A stretch of 64,000 nt of DNA from Aurantimicrobium minutum (GCF_002355535.1 NZ_AP017457.1:1488001-1552000), one strand, 5' to 3'; counted from the stretch's first letter, positions 1-7,718 are shown. Numbers and translations: made by a program. The notes: generated from the letters alone by a model not told the origin.

Positions 1-698
1 GAACATTTGAGGCATGTAGCTTCTGTCTTTGTAGATGCCTTATCAGGAACACCCTTTGACCAACGTATTCCCGCGGCTTTTGCTCTTTCATTCCACTCTT
101 CTGGAGATATTTTCTTTCCTGGAAAGGATCTGTTTTTATTGGCACATAGGGGGCAACGGGATCCTTGCTTTAGGTTCCCAGGGTTCGCCTCCCATTCGTG
201 TCTACAAATTAAGCAACGCGCAAGTGTCTTTGAATGGCTATTTCTGGGGATGTCGATCCACTCAATATTTGCTGTAATTGCAAGTTGCTTCCAGGCAGCT
301 ATTTGTTTTTCATCCTGTGTGCGTTTACTGGGGCATCTTGGATGCCCAGTCTTTGAAATTTTTCTCGGGTCAGCCTTCCATGTAGATCCGCACAAAAGGC
401 AGCGTGCAAATTTGGATTTATCAGATAAAGTTTCTGGAGTTTGGTCTACCCACTCGGCCTGAACAAGATCAATTCTTCTTTGCCATTCGTCTACATGAAC
501 TCGGCTATTTAACCGCGCACATGGATTGCAGGATTTTCTTCCTTTTGCAATGTTGGCTGGGAATACTTCCCACTCATTCCCGCAGTCTAGGCACCTAACT
601 CGAGTTAGAACATCGTTCCTATGTGGGGGATTATCAACCCACTGTAAATTGAGGGCTGCAGCGCGATCTTCCCAGACCTTGCCAGAAATTTTCGGCAT
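1..698 (-). CDS. Partial zinc-ribbon repeat protein (C-terminus off the left edge)
   Basis: An open frame on the minus strand starts at ATG 698 and runs off the window without a stop (232 codons visible). An in-frame TAG lies just upstream of the ATG. The protein is a tandem array of about 64-residue units. Each has a Trp, then a W-(V/I)-D-like segment, then CxxC, a Trp four residues later, and a second CxxC. Cysteines are at 36/39/57/60, 100/103/122, 162/165/182/185 and 229/232. In the second unit the last expected cysteine is replaced (CPSK). The layout resembles the probable zinc-ribbon family PF14311 (DUF4379), often found in phage and mobile DNA; that assignment is from pattern only. It is divergent from the HNH gene. 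A nucleic-acid-binding or nuclease role is inference; the end that could hold a catalytic domain is outside the window. Confidence 0.72.
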   Translation of the reverse strand, partial: MPKISGKVWEDRAAALNLQWVDNPPHRNDVLTRVRCLDCGNEWEVFPANIAKGRKSCNPCARLNSRVHVDEWQRRIDLVQAEWVDQTPETLSDKSKFARCLLCGSTWKADPRKISKTGHPRCPSKRTQDEKQIAAWKQLAITANIEWIDIPRNSHSKTLARCLICRHEWEANPGNLKQGSRCPLCANKNRSFPGKKISPEEWNERAKAAGIRWSKGVPDKASTKTEATCLKC

Positions 699-986
699 CG
701 ACTAATTACCATCTACTTCAGCGCAAACCTCTAGCCAGTAAAGGTTATATGGGAGCCACAAACGAAGATTGGAAAATGAATCTGTTTTATTCATCTCTTT
801 ATAATCAGATCTTCTAATTGATTAGCACTGACAACCATTATTCCACCCAACCTAATTCTTCAGATTACTCCTATGAAAAGGTTGAACTAAATGGTTCAAC
901 CAATAACCTACGCAACCGAACAAATCGGTATTCATCCAGGAATCACATAGCAGTCTCTGATTTAATTGTTACGAACTGGGGGTACC
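699..986. other. Intergenic region between divergent zinc-ribbon and HNH genes
   Basis: About 290 AT-rich bases with no convincing gene. It presumably holds promoters for both flanking genes. A possible -10 box (TTTAAT, 961-966) lies shortly before the likely HNH start. Nothing else recognisable was found. Confidence 0.5.
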
Positions 987-1745
987 TTGATTGACAAAAA
1001 AACTTGCACGCGCTGCAGTGTTGAGAAGCCATTAAGCGAATTCAACAAAAATTCACGTTCGCGAGACGGGCTAACTCCCCATTGCAAAGTTTGCCGCAAG
1101 CAACATCGAGAAGAAACAAAAGAACAAATCTCGATGAAAAATCGTCAACGATATCTTGCAAAAGGTGAGGAAATCAGAGAACGCTCACGTAGATGGCGCG
1201 ATGAACACCCTGAAGAAGTAATTAACTATCGGAAGCAATATCGAGCAGAAAATAAAGAACTACTTGCTTCAAAAGATCGAAAATATCGCGAAGAAAATGC
1301 TCAAAAAATAAATCAAGTTCGCAAAAAATACAGAGAAGAACATAGACAAGAGCTAGTAGAGAAAGTCCGATTGTGGGCTCAAAATAACGTAGAAAGAGCG
1401 AATACCAACAAACGTGTCTGGGTTCAAAATAATCCAGAAAAGGCATCTGCGGCAGGAAAACAATGGCGCGATCTTAATCCTCTCAAGCGCCGAGAAATGA
1501 AAAACCGCAGAAGAGCAAGATTAAGATCAAACGGAGTTTACGAAATCAGTCAACAATTTCTAGAGGATCTCTACTCATCTTCATGTGTAGCGTGCGGGAA
1601 ATCAGAAGACATAACTGCAGACCACATAATTCCAATAGCCCGAGGAGGGCTGCATTCTGAGGAGAATTTGCAGCCCCTATGTGGAGCATGTAACAGCAGT
1701 AAGCGCGATAAAACAATGGATGAGTGGCAGGGAAGAACGAGATAA
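987..1745 (+). CDS. HNH endonuclease with N-terminal zinc finger and 15-residue repeats
   Basis: A 252-residue protein in three parts. The N-terminus has a zinc finger with CxxC pairs at 7/10 and 33/36. A charged helical middle follows, in which an aromatic residue recurs exactly every 15 residues (W70, Y85, Y100, Y115, W130, W145, W160). The C-terminal HNH domain has CxxC at 200/203, the ADHIIP motif with D212-H213, N227 and CxxC at 232/235. HNH proteins of this kind are phage- or mobile-element-type DNA nucleases. TTG 987 was chosen because a GGGGG tract lies four bases upstream and a TTTAAT box lies before it; TTG 966 in the same frame is the alternative. It sits in an accessory region beside other Zn or nuclease-like genes. 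Confidence 0.85.
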   Translation: MIDKKTCTRCSVEKPLSEFNKNSRSRDGLTPHCKVCRKQHREETKEQISMKNRQRYLAKGEEIRERSRRWRDEHPEEVINYRKQYRAENKELLASKDRKYREENAQKINQVRKKYREEHRQELVEKVRLWAQNNVERANTNKRVWVQNNPEKASAAGKQWRDLNPLKRREMKNRRRARLRSNGVYEISQQFLEDLYSSSCVACGKSEDITADHIIPIARGGLHSEENLQPLCGACNSSKRDKTMDEWQGRTR

Positions 1746-1807
1746 CAAAATGAATTTTCCAAAAACAAATGCTTTGGTTGACTAGCTTTAGCTAAAGAAA
1801 GCGAATT

Positions 1808-2281
1808 ATGACTCCAGCTGAATACTTGAGAGCACTTGAAAGCATCAGGCGACTTGGGCGCGAGCTAGGCTATACGCGCACGGCGTCTGATCCCGCAGGT
1901 GAAGTGATGGAGCTTGTCACCGCGCATGCATTTGATGGAGAGCTTGCACCGCCAAGTACAAAATCAATTGATGTAGTTGCGGCCAATGGCGACCGAATAC
2001 AAGTGAAGACCGCTATGCGGCGCAATTACAACAACGTAAGGTTTTCGAAGGCTTACTACTACGGGGCAGATCGTCTTGAGCTTGATTCCTTTGTATTTAT
2101 CATCCTTACAAATGAGGGCGATGTTGCTGAGGCTCGACAACTCTCACAAGACGAATACCTTATGCACGCCCGTAAAAACGGTGATTACACATGGATTGAC
2201 TACAACGGAATTCGAGACGTTGGATTAGATATAACTTCACTAATTCGGGAAGTCGCAAATAGTTATTTGCTTAGCAGATAG
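1808..2281 (+). CDS. PD-(D/E)XK-like protein, DUF6998-like
   Basis: A 157-residue protein with a helical N-terminus and then a segment where Asp55 (SID) is followed by a short strand and Q65-V-K67. This is the arrangement seen in PD-(D/E)XK-fold nuclease-like proteins that carry Q in place of the E/D. The middle and end resemble DUF6998-type proteins, which are usually found beside mobile or restriction-like genes. No DNA-recognition domain is visible, so it may be a nuclease subunit or a degenerate fold member. It follows the HNH gene by about 60 bases on the same strand, so the two may be co-transcribed. The family call is by motif; no enzymatic activity can be asserted. Confidence 0.6.
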   Translation: MTPAEYLRALESIRRLGRELGYTRTASDPAGEVMELVTAHAFDGELAPPSTKSIDVVAANGDRIQVKTAMRRNYNNVRFSKAYYYGADRLELDSFVFIILTNEGDVAEARQLSQDEYLMHARKNGDYTWIDYNGIRDVGLDITSLIREVANSYLLSR

Positions 2282-2333
2282 CTCCTAGATGGAATAGCAA
2301 CGGTTGGTTTACATTAATCAGTAGAAGTGTTAC

Positions 2334-2981
2334 TTACCCCAGTTGCTTACAGGCATTCTTAAAGTTGAGGCTAGCTTGTTGAACGGTTCCGATAGTGCTT
2401 GCTTCAACAACATCTATCGCCATGAAGTCCGCCAGTAGTCCATATGCATCCGCCAGCGCGTATCCGTAGCTTTGAACCTGATTTGCACTTGACGCCGCGG
2501 ATCGGATGTCCATAGAGACAGATGCAACTATTGGCGAAGCACTTACTCGTGACATTCCAGAGATTTGACTTCCAACTGAGTTTTCAATCTGAGCAATCTT
2601 CGTACATGCATCTTTGTCTGGGGCTAATTGTGCCTTTGCAGCTTCAGCCGCAGCCTGAGCCTGTTTTCTCTTAGCTTCAGCCTGTTGCTGTGCATCTGCT
2701 TCTGCTTGAGCGGACTGGCTTGCTGCTACCCTTGCACTTTCTTGTTGGGAAGCGTTTGAAGAAGCTGCTACAAAAATAATCAAAAGAAGAATCGCGGCCC
2801 CGATAGCTACCCAGACATAAGGATTAGTTTTACCGGTCTGATGATCGTCAACTTGGGGCGCTTCAGGGTGGGCTAATACTTCTGGAACTTCTTGAGTCGC
2901 TTGATTGTCGGGGAAACGTTCACCGCAGCTTGGGCAGAAATTCCCTTTGACCCGTTTTTCCCCGCAATTACTGCAGTACAT
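2334..2981 (-). CDS. Zinc-ribbon single-pass membrane protein
   Basis: A 215-residue protein. It begins with a zinc ribbon (C3/C6 and C16/C19, the zinc_ribbon_2 pattern), followed by a low-complexity Pro/Glu linker. One membrane segment at about 53-74 follows, then an Ala/Gln-rich predicted coiled coil (about 75-120) and a C-terminal domain with no recognised family. The N-terminal ribbon is probably cytosolic and the C-terminal part outside. It lies inside the tRNA-Arg island and converges with the DUF6998-like gene. Function unknown. Proteins with this layout are common in actinobacteria and their phages; a link to the neighbouring nuclease genes is only positional. Confidence 0.75.
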   Translation of the reverse strand: MYCSNCGEKRVKGNFCPSCGERFPDNQATQEVPEVLAHPEAPQVDDHQTGKTNPYVWVAIGAAILLLIIFVAASSNASQQESARVAASQSAQAEADAQQQAEAKRKQAQAAAEAAKAQLAPDKDACTKIAQIENSVGSQISGMSRVSASPIVASVSMDIRSAASSANQVQSYGYALADAYGLLADFMAIDVVEASTIGTVQQASLNFKNACKQLG

Positions 2982-3065
2982 ATATCCCCCGCTTAGACGC
3001 TATGTGATCGGCGATTTTATTTGGCTCAATAAAACGTATTCAGCCTACAATTTCTCCCGAAACAT

Positions 3066-3098
3066 GTCAGCCAAAATGTCAGCCATGAATACATGCCA
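3066..3098 (+). repeat. 12-base iterated GTCAGCCA motifs, probable integrase arm sites (copy 1)
   Basis: GTCAGCCA occurs at 3066-3073 and again at 3078-3085, a 12-base step. A degenerate third unit ends near 3098, followed by an AATGTGGCATTTTT-like stretch. The same array is found at 5351. In both places the first unit lies about 110 bases left of the tRNA-Arg-like core. Iterated short motifs beside an att core are typical of tyrosine-integrase arm-type sites; this role is inference. Confidence 0.55.
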
Positions 3099-3174
3099 AT
3101 GTGGCATTTTTCTAGCAAAATAAGTCATTTGTTTCTAAAAAAATCGATATTTCTTTAGTGCTAGGCCAGCTGAA

Positions 3175-3223
3175 TAGAACTACGGATTAGAACTTTCGGG
3201 TTCGAATCCTTCCGGGCGCACCA
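3175..3223 (+). other. Partial tRNA-Arg(ACG) 3' copy, probable attachment site (inner junction)
   Basis: The stretch reads ACTACGGATTAG through the T arm GGTTCGAATC to TCCGGGCGCA and CCA, matching the anticodon-loop-to-3'-end part of tRNA-Arg(ACG). No matching 5' acceptor strand is present upstream, so it is not a working tRNA. The bases just before it (GCTAGGCC and GAATAGA) are shared with the copy at 5461. A 3'-end tRNA remnant with arm-like repeats on its left fits a junction left by a site-specific element. Confidence 0.65.
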
Positions 3224-3229
3224 GTGTAT

Positions 3230-3257
3230 ACCCCTGTAAATGCAAGGGTTCTTTTTC
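3230..3257 (+). terminator. Terminator after partial tRNA copy 1
   Basis: A 7-base stem with one mismatch (ACCCCTG with CAAGGGT) and a six-base loop is followed by TCTTTTTCT. It fits a tRNA terminator carried along with the 3' remnant. Confidence 0.5.
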
Positions 3258-3361
3258 TACACCCATGCTAATTTGCCTCTCAATCCCACTCGAAGCCACG
3301 CACTTAGTCAGCAAAGTGTAAATTTATAGACACAACGTTCATTATGTAGGAGGGTGCGCAC

Positions 3362-3925
3362 ATGCCAAATAAGGAACAACTTGACCCGCGTGTGGTCCGC
3401 ACACAGCACGATGTTCCAGCTGTGGCACTTCGTCTGCTCATTGATGAGGGCTGGGAGTCAGTCACGCCTGCGCGTGTGGCAGAAGAAGCAGGCTACTCTC
3501 GAGCGACTGTTTACGCCCACTGGCCAGATCGCACCGACTTGGTCCGAGATGCCTTTGCCCAGTACCAAGAGATGCCACACTTTGAGTCCAGTGGAAATCC
3601 GGCAATAGATTTGCGAGGTGAGCTCGAAAGTTTTTGTCGTGCGATGGTTGAAAGTCGGCTTGATCGAGCGCTTGCAACCCTCGCAGAGCGCGCACAGACA
3701 AACCCCGAGATCGTTCCTGTTCGAGATCGCTTCGTTGCAGCGGGGGAGAAACCAATGCGGCAGACTCTTGCCACCTTCACAGAACCCGTTGAGTTCGAAG
3801 CTGCGGTACAAATGCTTTGTGGAATGGTTACCCATTCGGCGCTCATGCACGGTTCTCCTCCAAGCAACGAGGTCATCGACGCCGCTGTTGGCATAGTTTT
3901 GCGAGGTCTCACGCAACGTGCTTGA
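3362..3925 (+). CDS. TetR/AcrR-family transcriptional regulator
   Basis: A 187-residue protein with an N-terminal TetR helix-turn-helix at about residues 20-65 (segments ARVAEEAGYSRATVYAHW and RTDLVRDAF). An alpha-helical ligand and dimer domain follows. An AGGAGG Shine-Dalgarno lies upstream of ATG 3362. It overlaps the next gene by eight bases, so it is likely co-transcribed and may regulate its own operon. The ligand cannot be read from sequence. It lies between the two tRNA-Arg remnants and therefore appears to be cargo of the second inserted segment. Confidence 0.85.
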   Translation: MPNKEQLDPRVVRTQHDVPAVALRLLIDEGWESVTPARVAEEAGYSRATVYAHWPDRTDLVRDAFAQYQEMPHFESSGNPAIDLRGELESFCRAMVESRLDRALATLAERAQTNPEIVPVRDRFVAAGEKPMRQTLATFTEPVEFEAAVQMLCGMVTHSALMHGSPPSNEVIDAAVGIVLRGLTQRA

Positions 3926-4499
3926 TTCTCAGCGTTTCGAACATGTTGAAGTTGCATCTGCAGACGAACTACACAAGTGGCTTGATAAGCACCACACCCA
4001 AACTGAAGCTGTATGGTTAGTGACTTTCAAAAAGGTTGTTCAAGATAAATACCTATCCACTTCTCAAGTGCTTGACGAGCTAGTCTCATTCGGTTGGATT
4101 GACGGAATTCGACGGGCTTTAGACTCCGAACGCACAATGCAACTGATCAGCCCTCGGCGGACTCAGCCATGGGCAAAAACCTACAAAGACCGTGCAGAAA
4201 AACTTATTTCAGAAGGGCGAATGCAAGCACCAGGGATAGCTTCTGTAGAGCTCGCGAAGAACACAGGCGCATGGGAAGCTATGGCCGACGTTGACGCTCT
4301 TGTGGTTCCGGAAGATTTTCAAAGAGCCCTTGAAGCAGTCCCCAACGCGTGGGAAGAATATCAAGCATTCCCTCCGTCGGTCCGCAGAAACATTTTGCGC
4401 TGGATAGCCTCTGCAAAGACCGAGCAAACACGTAGCAAACGAATTGGTCTCACCGTTAGCGAAGCGCGTTTGGGGCGAAGAGTAAAGAGCAACGGCTAG
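3918..4499 (+). CDS. YdeI/OmdA-like protein
   Basis: A 193-residue protein matching the YdeI/OmpD-associated family. Family features seen are the N-terminal segment with SFGWIDGIRR, then ISPRRTQPWAKTYKDRAEKL, and the C-terminal OmdA-type region SVRRNILRWIASAKTEQTR. Members have been linked to resistance to antimicrobial peptides and bacteriocins, but the biochemical role is not established. GTG 3918 is used, overlapping the TetR stop by eight bases; translational coupling is likely. The pair looks like a two-gene regulator plus effector module. It is cytosolic, with no signal peptide. Confidence 0.8.
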   Translation: MLDSQRFEHVEVASADELHKWLDKHHTQTEAVWLVTFKKVVQDKYLSTSQVLDELVSFGWIDGIRRALDSERTMQLISPRRTQPWAKTYKDRAEKLISEGRMQAPGIASVELAKNTGAWEAMADVDALVVPEDFQRALEAVPNAWEEYQAFPPSVRRNILRWIASAKTEQTRSKRIGLTVSEARLGRRVKSNG

Positions 4500-4511
4500 T
4501 TTGCTTACGAA

Positions 4512-5156
4512 CTAGTGGCTACGTTGAATTGTCGATGGACCAACATATGTTTCGACCCACTCGATGAGGGGAACCAATGCCTTCCAGGTCTCAAGAATTC
4601 TTTCGGGCTTAGCTTCTAAAGGTAGCTGGCGTAATGCTGCGTAGTGCTGCAAACGAAGAAGCTCAATCGCAGGATGAATTGGATCCATCCCACGCGGTGC
4701 GGTCTTGAGAGAAGGACCAGCAACAGTAAACCCCTTGGCTATGAGTTCATCGAAAATTGCCTTGAGGTCATCGGCGACTTTTGGGTTTTCCGCAATAGCT
4801 GTTCGCGCCCGATCAAGTTGGTCTCTAGCTGGTTCATAGAGTCCACCTCCAGCTTCGAGGCGCTCGGGGTTGAGGTTGAGGTAGACGCCACCAACATTGC
4901 CTGCCCACATGCTTGCATCAGTTCGATAAGGGTCTTTATTTGCACTAAATCGCACATCTCGATTGGGGCGCATGATTTTTCCAGGCCCGTACATCGACTC
5001 AGCAACGCAGAGTAGATCTTCAAGTGGTTGGCGCACAGCACGTGAATAGAGTTCACGATTTGCCTCGAAGTAGGCCTTGCTATTATCCGCAGCGATACCC
5101 AGCAGGTAGCTGGCGGCCTCAGAAGTAAAGCCCTGAAGGTCTTCGGATGATGACAT
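4512..5156 (-). CDS. DUF2461 family protein (TIGR02453)
   Basis: A 214-residue protein with the DUF2461 pattern: an N-terminal LQGF segment, N-R-x-L-Y, a central PNRDVRFSANKDPYRTDA stretch, then GGVYLNLNPE and GGGLYEPA. The function of the family is unknown; it is broadly distributed and cytosolic. ATG 5156 is preferred over an upstream in-frame ATG at 5201 because GGAG lies six bases before it and the N-terminus then matches the family. It converges with the YdeI-like gene and lies in the segment between the two tRNA remnants. Confidence 0.82.
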   Translation of the reverse strand: MSSSEDLQGFTSEAASYLLGIAADNSKAYFEANRELYSRAVRQPLEDLLCVAESMYGPGKIMRPNRDVRFSANKDPYRTDASMWAGNVGGVYLNLNPERLEAGGGLYEPARDQLDRARTAIAENPKVADDLKAIFDELIAKGFTVAGPSLKTAPRGMDPIHPAIELLRLQHYAALRQLPLEAKPERILETWKALVPLIEWVETYVGPSTIQRSH

Positions 5157-5350
5157 TTTTACTCCGTTCAAGTTTGCAATCTGCGAACCACTCAATACCA
5201 AACTATTTTACATAATGTCAATTAGTTAACAAAACGACTAACTTACTCGCAGAGGGTGTACACCCACCTTCAAACTTTCACTGCAACCCGCCCTATTTTC
5301 CTTGGGCTCATAACCATGTAAATGTGCGATGGGTTAGTTCTGCTCAAGAA

Positions 5351-5382
5351 GTCAGCCACAAAGTCAGCCACAAGCTCAGCCA
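5351..5382 (+). repeat. 12-base iterated GTCAGCCA motifs, probable integrase arm sites (copy 2)
   Basis: GTCAGCCA is at 5351-5358 and 5363-5370, and CTCAGCCA at 5375-5382, each in a 12-base step. An ATTTGGCATATTTTT-like stretch follows. The first unit is 110 bases left of the tRNA-Arg remnant, the same as copy 1 at 3066. Confidence 0.58.
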
Positions 5383-5460
5383 ATTTGGCATATTTTTAGC
5401 CCAAAACCGCCCAACTATGGCGTAAAATCAGGGAATAAAACTACAGCTAGGCCTTCGGAA

Positions 5461-5507
5461 TAGAACTACGGATCAGAAGGTTGGGGGTTCGAATCCCTCC
5501 GGGCGCA
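5461..5507 (+). other. Partial tRNA-Arg(ACG) 3' copy, probable attachment site (chromosome junction)
   Basis: From ACTACGGATCAGAAGG through GGGGGTTCGAATCC to CTCCGGGCGCA this matches the 3' part of tRNA-Arg(ACG). The T stem is perfect here (GGGGG with its complement). No 5' half pairs with the acceptor strand, so it is a remnant. It differs from copy 1 by a few bases. Normal chromosomal genes begin immediately to its right. Confidence 0.68.
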
Positions 5508-5512
5508 CAGGT

Positions 5513-5552
5513 AACGGAACGTTTCTACTCGGAAATGTTCCGTTTTTGTTTT
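5513..5552 (+). terminator. Strong Rho-independent terminator after partial tRNA copy 2
   Basis: The left arm AACGGAACGTTT pairs with AAATGTTCCGTT (12 pairs including one G-T) around an eight-base loop and is followed by TTTGTTTT. It is probably the original terminator of the tRNA-Arg gene. Confidence 0.75.
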
Positions 5553-5592
5553 CTGTATGGCTGCAGACTCAGGGCTAGGCCACAATGGGGAG

Positions 5593-6813
5593 ATGGCCCA
5601 AAGCTCGCACTCCACCTCATCTTTTGTCGGACATATTCCACAAGGTTTCGTCGCTTCAGGTTTTGAACGCGTTGCTGAAGTTTTTGCTTCCACACTCCAA
5701 GACCAAAACAGCGGTGCAGCATTAGCGATTCGTGTAGACGGCCACATTGTGGTTGATCTCTGGGGAGGTATCGCCGACGAACGAGATGGACGTGTCTGGG
5801 AAGCCTCGACACCCAGCACAATTTTCTCATGTACCAAGGGCCTCGTTTCTATCCTTGCTGCACATCTTGTGAGCGAGGGCCTTCTTGACTATGACGCACA
5901 GGTCAAAACCTATTGGCCAGAGTTTGGTGTGGCAGGAAAAGAGAACACACTCATCAGGCACCTTCTTTCCCATCGAGCCGGTCTATCTGCGCCTAGGAGA
6001 GACCTCACTTTTGAAGATGTCATCAATTGGGAAACCATGGTTCAAGTTCTCCAAGAACAGGAACCTATATGGACACCCGGGGCTGGCTGGGGATATCACG
6101 CGTTGACTCATGGTTGGCTCAACGGAGAGGTCATCCGCCAAATTACTGGTGTCACCGTTGGGGATTATTTTCAAGAAGTACTAGCGAAGCCGCTTGGTGT
6201 CGAGGCCTGGATAGGTTTACCAGCTAACCGTATTGGTACCCCTGCTCATTTACAGGTGGTGAACCCTGAAAGTGAGCCCACTTTTATACCAAGCCGAACA
6301 GTTGGCGGACCTGTGTCTGATCAGTTCACTGATCAGGAGTGGATGGAACGCGCGATGACTCTGGGCGGCGCATTAGCTGGCTTGGTTTCATCAGATAAAC
6401 CTGACTTTAATGATTCTCGAATTCAGATGGCGCAAATTCCTGGCGGAGGAGGAATCGCCACCGCACGAGCATTAGCGAGCATGTGGTCCTCAACAGTTGT
6501 GAAGACGGACGGGCTTCGGTTGCTCAATGATGACGTCATATCTTTGGCAACCGAGGTTCAGTCTGAAGGCCCTGCGGTGTTCTCGAGTGAAATTCCTCCG
6601 CATCCCCGCTGGGGTGTGGGCTTTATGTTGAATTCCCACAGGCGATCGTTTTTGACGCCCAGTAGCTTTGGGCATGACGGTGCTGGTGGTCAGGTTGGTT
6701 TTGCAGATCCCGTCAACCGCGTCGGTTTCGGATACATCACTAACCGAATGGAGCTCACTGATGACCACCGCGCTCCCAAACTGATTGACGCTCTCAAGAA
6801 AGTAATTGGATAG
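5593..6813 (+). CDS. Serine hydrolase, beta-lactamase/class C-like esterase
   Basis: A 406-residue protein of the beta-lactamase-related (PF00144) family. The nucleophile motif SxxK is S79-C-T-K82. A YHALTHGW segment supplies the YxN-type tyrosine motif, and a C-terminal GHDGAGG stands where penicillin-binding proteins have KTG. This combination is common in family VIII esterases and peptidase-like hydrolases rather than in true beta-lactamases. No signal peptide is evident, so it is probably cytosolic. ATG 5593 is preferred because a CACAAT box ends six bases before it; ATG 5557 in the same frame is the alternative. The substrate cannot be told. Confidence 0.85.
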   Translation: MAQSSHSTSSFVGHIPQGFVASGFERVAEVFASTLQDQNSGAALAIRVDGHIVVDLWGGIADERDGRVWEASTPSTIFSCTKGLVSILAAHLVSEGLLDYDAQVKTYWPEFGVAGKENTLIRHLLSHRAGLSAPRRDLTFEDVINWETMVQVLQEQEPIWTPGAGWGYHALTHGWLNGEVIRQITGVTVGDYFQEVLAKPLGVEAWIGLPANRIGTPAHLQVVNPESEPTFIPSRTVGGPVSDQFTDQEWMERAMTLGGALAGLVSSDKPDFNDSRIQMAQIPGGGGIATARALASMWSSTVVKTDGLRLLNDDVISLATEVQSEGPAVFSSEIPPHPRWGVGFMLNSHRRSFLTPSSFGHDGAGGQVGFADPVNRVGFGYITNRMELTDDHRAPKLIDALKKVIG

Positions 6814-6857
6814 GGATTCACTCCACTCATTTTCAGAGTTCTTTCACCCTCAGCCTT

Positions 6858-6863
6858 TAGTCT
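6858..6863 (+). promoter_or_regulatory. -10 box for DUF6671 gene (near-leaderless)
   Basis: TAGTCT ends seven bases before ATG 6871. Transcription from the usual distance would begin at or next to the start codon. Confidence 0.5.
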
Positions 6864-6870
6864 GATTTCT

Positions 6871-7698
6871 ATGGCTCCCACCATTGCACTGGCAACAAAG
6901 CACGGGAAACTCGCGCAGATTGCCCCTGCTTTTGAACGCATCCCTGAATGGGAGCTCACCTTGGCAGAGATTGACACCGATGAATTTGGAACATTCAGTG
7001 GTGAAATTCCTCGCACGCTGAGCCCTCGTGATGCCGCTATTGCCAAAGCACGCGTCGGGGCAGAATTGTTGGGCACTGACTACGGGCTTGCCAGTGAAGG
7101 AAGTATCGGCGCTCACCCGCACATGCCCTGGGTCACCTCTGACCATGAACTTCTGGCTTTGGTGTGTGTGAGTAAAGACTTTGTCATCGTGGAAAGCCAT
7201 CTCTCTGCAGATATTCGGGCACACAAAGAAACTGTGGATGAACACACCGACCTCGAGCTTCTTGTTTCGCGACTTGATCTGCCCACACACGGAGCAAACA
7301 TTCTTTATCATCAGGACAATGAATTAGTCGTTCTCAAAGGTATTCAGGACCCAGAGATGTTCATTGTTGAGCTGAACACGCTGCTGGGGAGTTCGGTTGA
7401 AAACCTGCGCGTGGAGAGTGATTTCCGGGCGATGAGCTCGCCATCACGCCAGGAGAACATCAGGGCGTGTGCGGAGAGACTTGTCACTCGTATCTCCTCC
7501 AACTGCGCTAGCTGTGGTGAGATCGGCTGGGGCAAAGTCGGTTATGAATTCGGGCTCCCCTGTAGCGGTTGCGGGCAGATGGTTACCTCGGTGCCGCATT
7601 CAGAGACGTTTGGTTGTGTCGCGTGTGACTATTCTGAAGTTGTCTCACTTGGACAACACAGCATTGACCCTGCCCGCTGTGACTTCTGTAATCCCTAG
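6871..7698 (+). CDS. DUF6671 family protein
   Basis: A 275-residue protein. The N-terminal domain opens with IALATKHGK and contains a conserved acidic and His-containing core (GSIGAHPHMPW). The C-terminus carries four CxxC knuckles (CASC, CSGC, CVAC, CDFC), which would bind two zinc ions. This matches DUF6671 proteins of unknown function. It is cytosolic, with no membrane segments. The gene stands between the serine hydrolase and sua5 on the same strand with a promoter of its own. The knuckles suggest protein or nucleic-acid binding, but that is inference. Confidence 0.75.
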   Translation: MAPTIALATKHGKLAQIAPAFERIPEWELTLAEIDTDEFGTFSGEIPRTLSPRDAAIAKARVGAELLGTDYGLASEGSIGAHPHMPWVTSDHELLALVCVSKDFVIVESHLSADIRAHKETVDEHTDLELLVSRLDLPTHGANILYHQDNELVVLKGIQDPEMFIVELNTLLGSSVENLRVESDFRAMSSPSRQENIRACAERLVTRISSNCASCGEIGWGKVGYEFGLPCSGCGQMVTSVPHSETFGCVACDYSEVVSLGQHSIDPARCDFCNP

Positions 7699-7718
7699 AG
7701 CTACACCCAGGATTGAAT

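Larger units (their letters stand above)
5157..5592. other. Intergenic region holding arm repeats, att core and terminator
   Basis: About 435 bases without a protein gene. It contains the second set of 12-base repeats (5351-5382), the partial tRNA-Arg copy (5461-5507), a strong terminator (5513-5552) and the promoter of the serine hydrolase. The stretch 5202-5350 shows nothing recognisable beyond the likely DUF2461 promoter. Confidence 0.6.

Noticed and set aside
7-462. Plus-strand open frame of 151 codons at the left edge
   Set aside because: It is the antisense of the zinc-ribbon repeat gene on the minus strand, whose regular CxxC pattern shows the real coding strand.
3150-3223. Functional tRNA gene
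   Set aside because: Only the 3' part matches tRNA-Arg(ACG); no 5' acceptor strand or D arm pairs with it. The same holds for the copy at 5461.
3458-3957. Several long frames antisense to the TetR gene
   Set aside because: They have no family features and mirror the TetR coding sequence.
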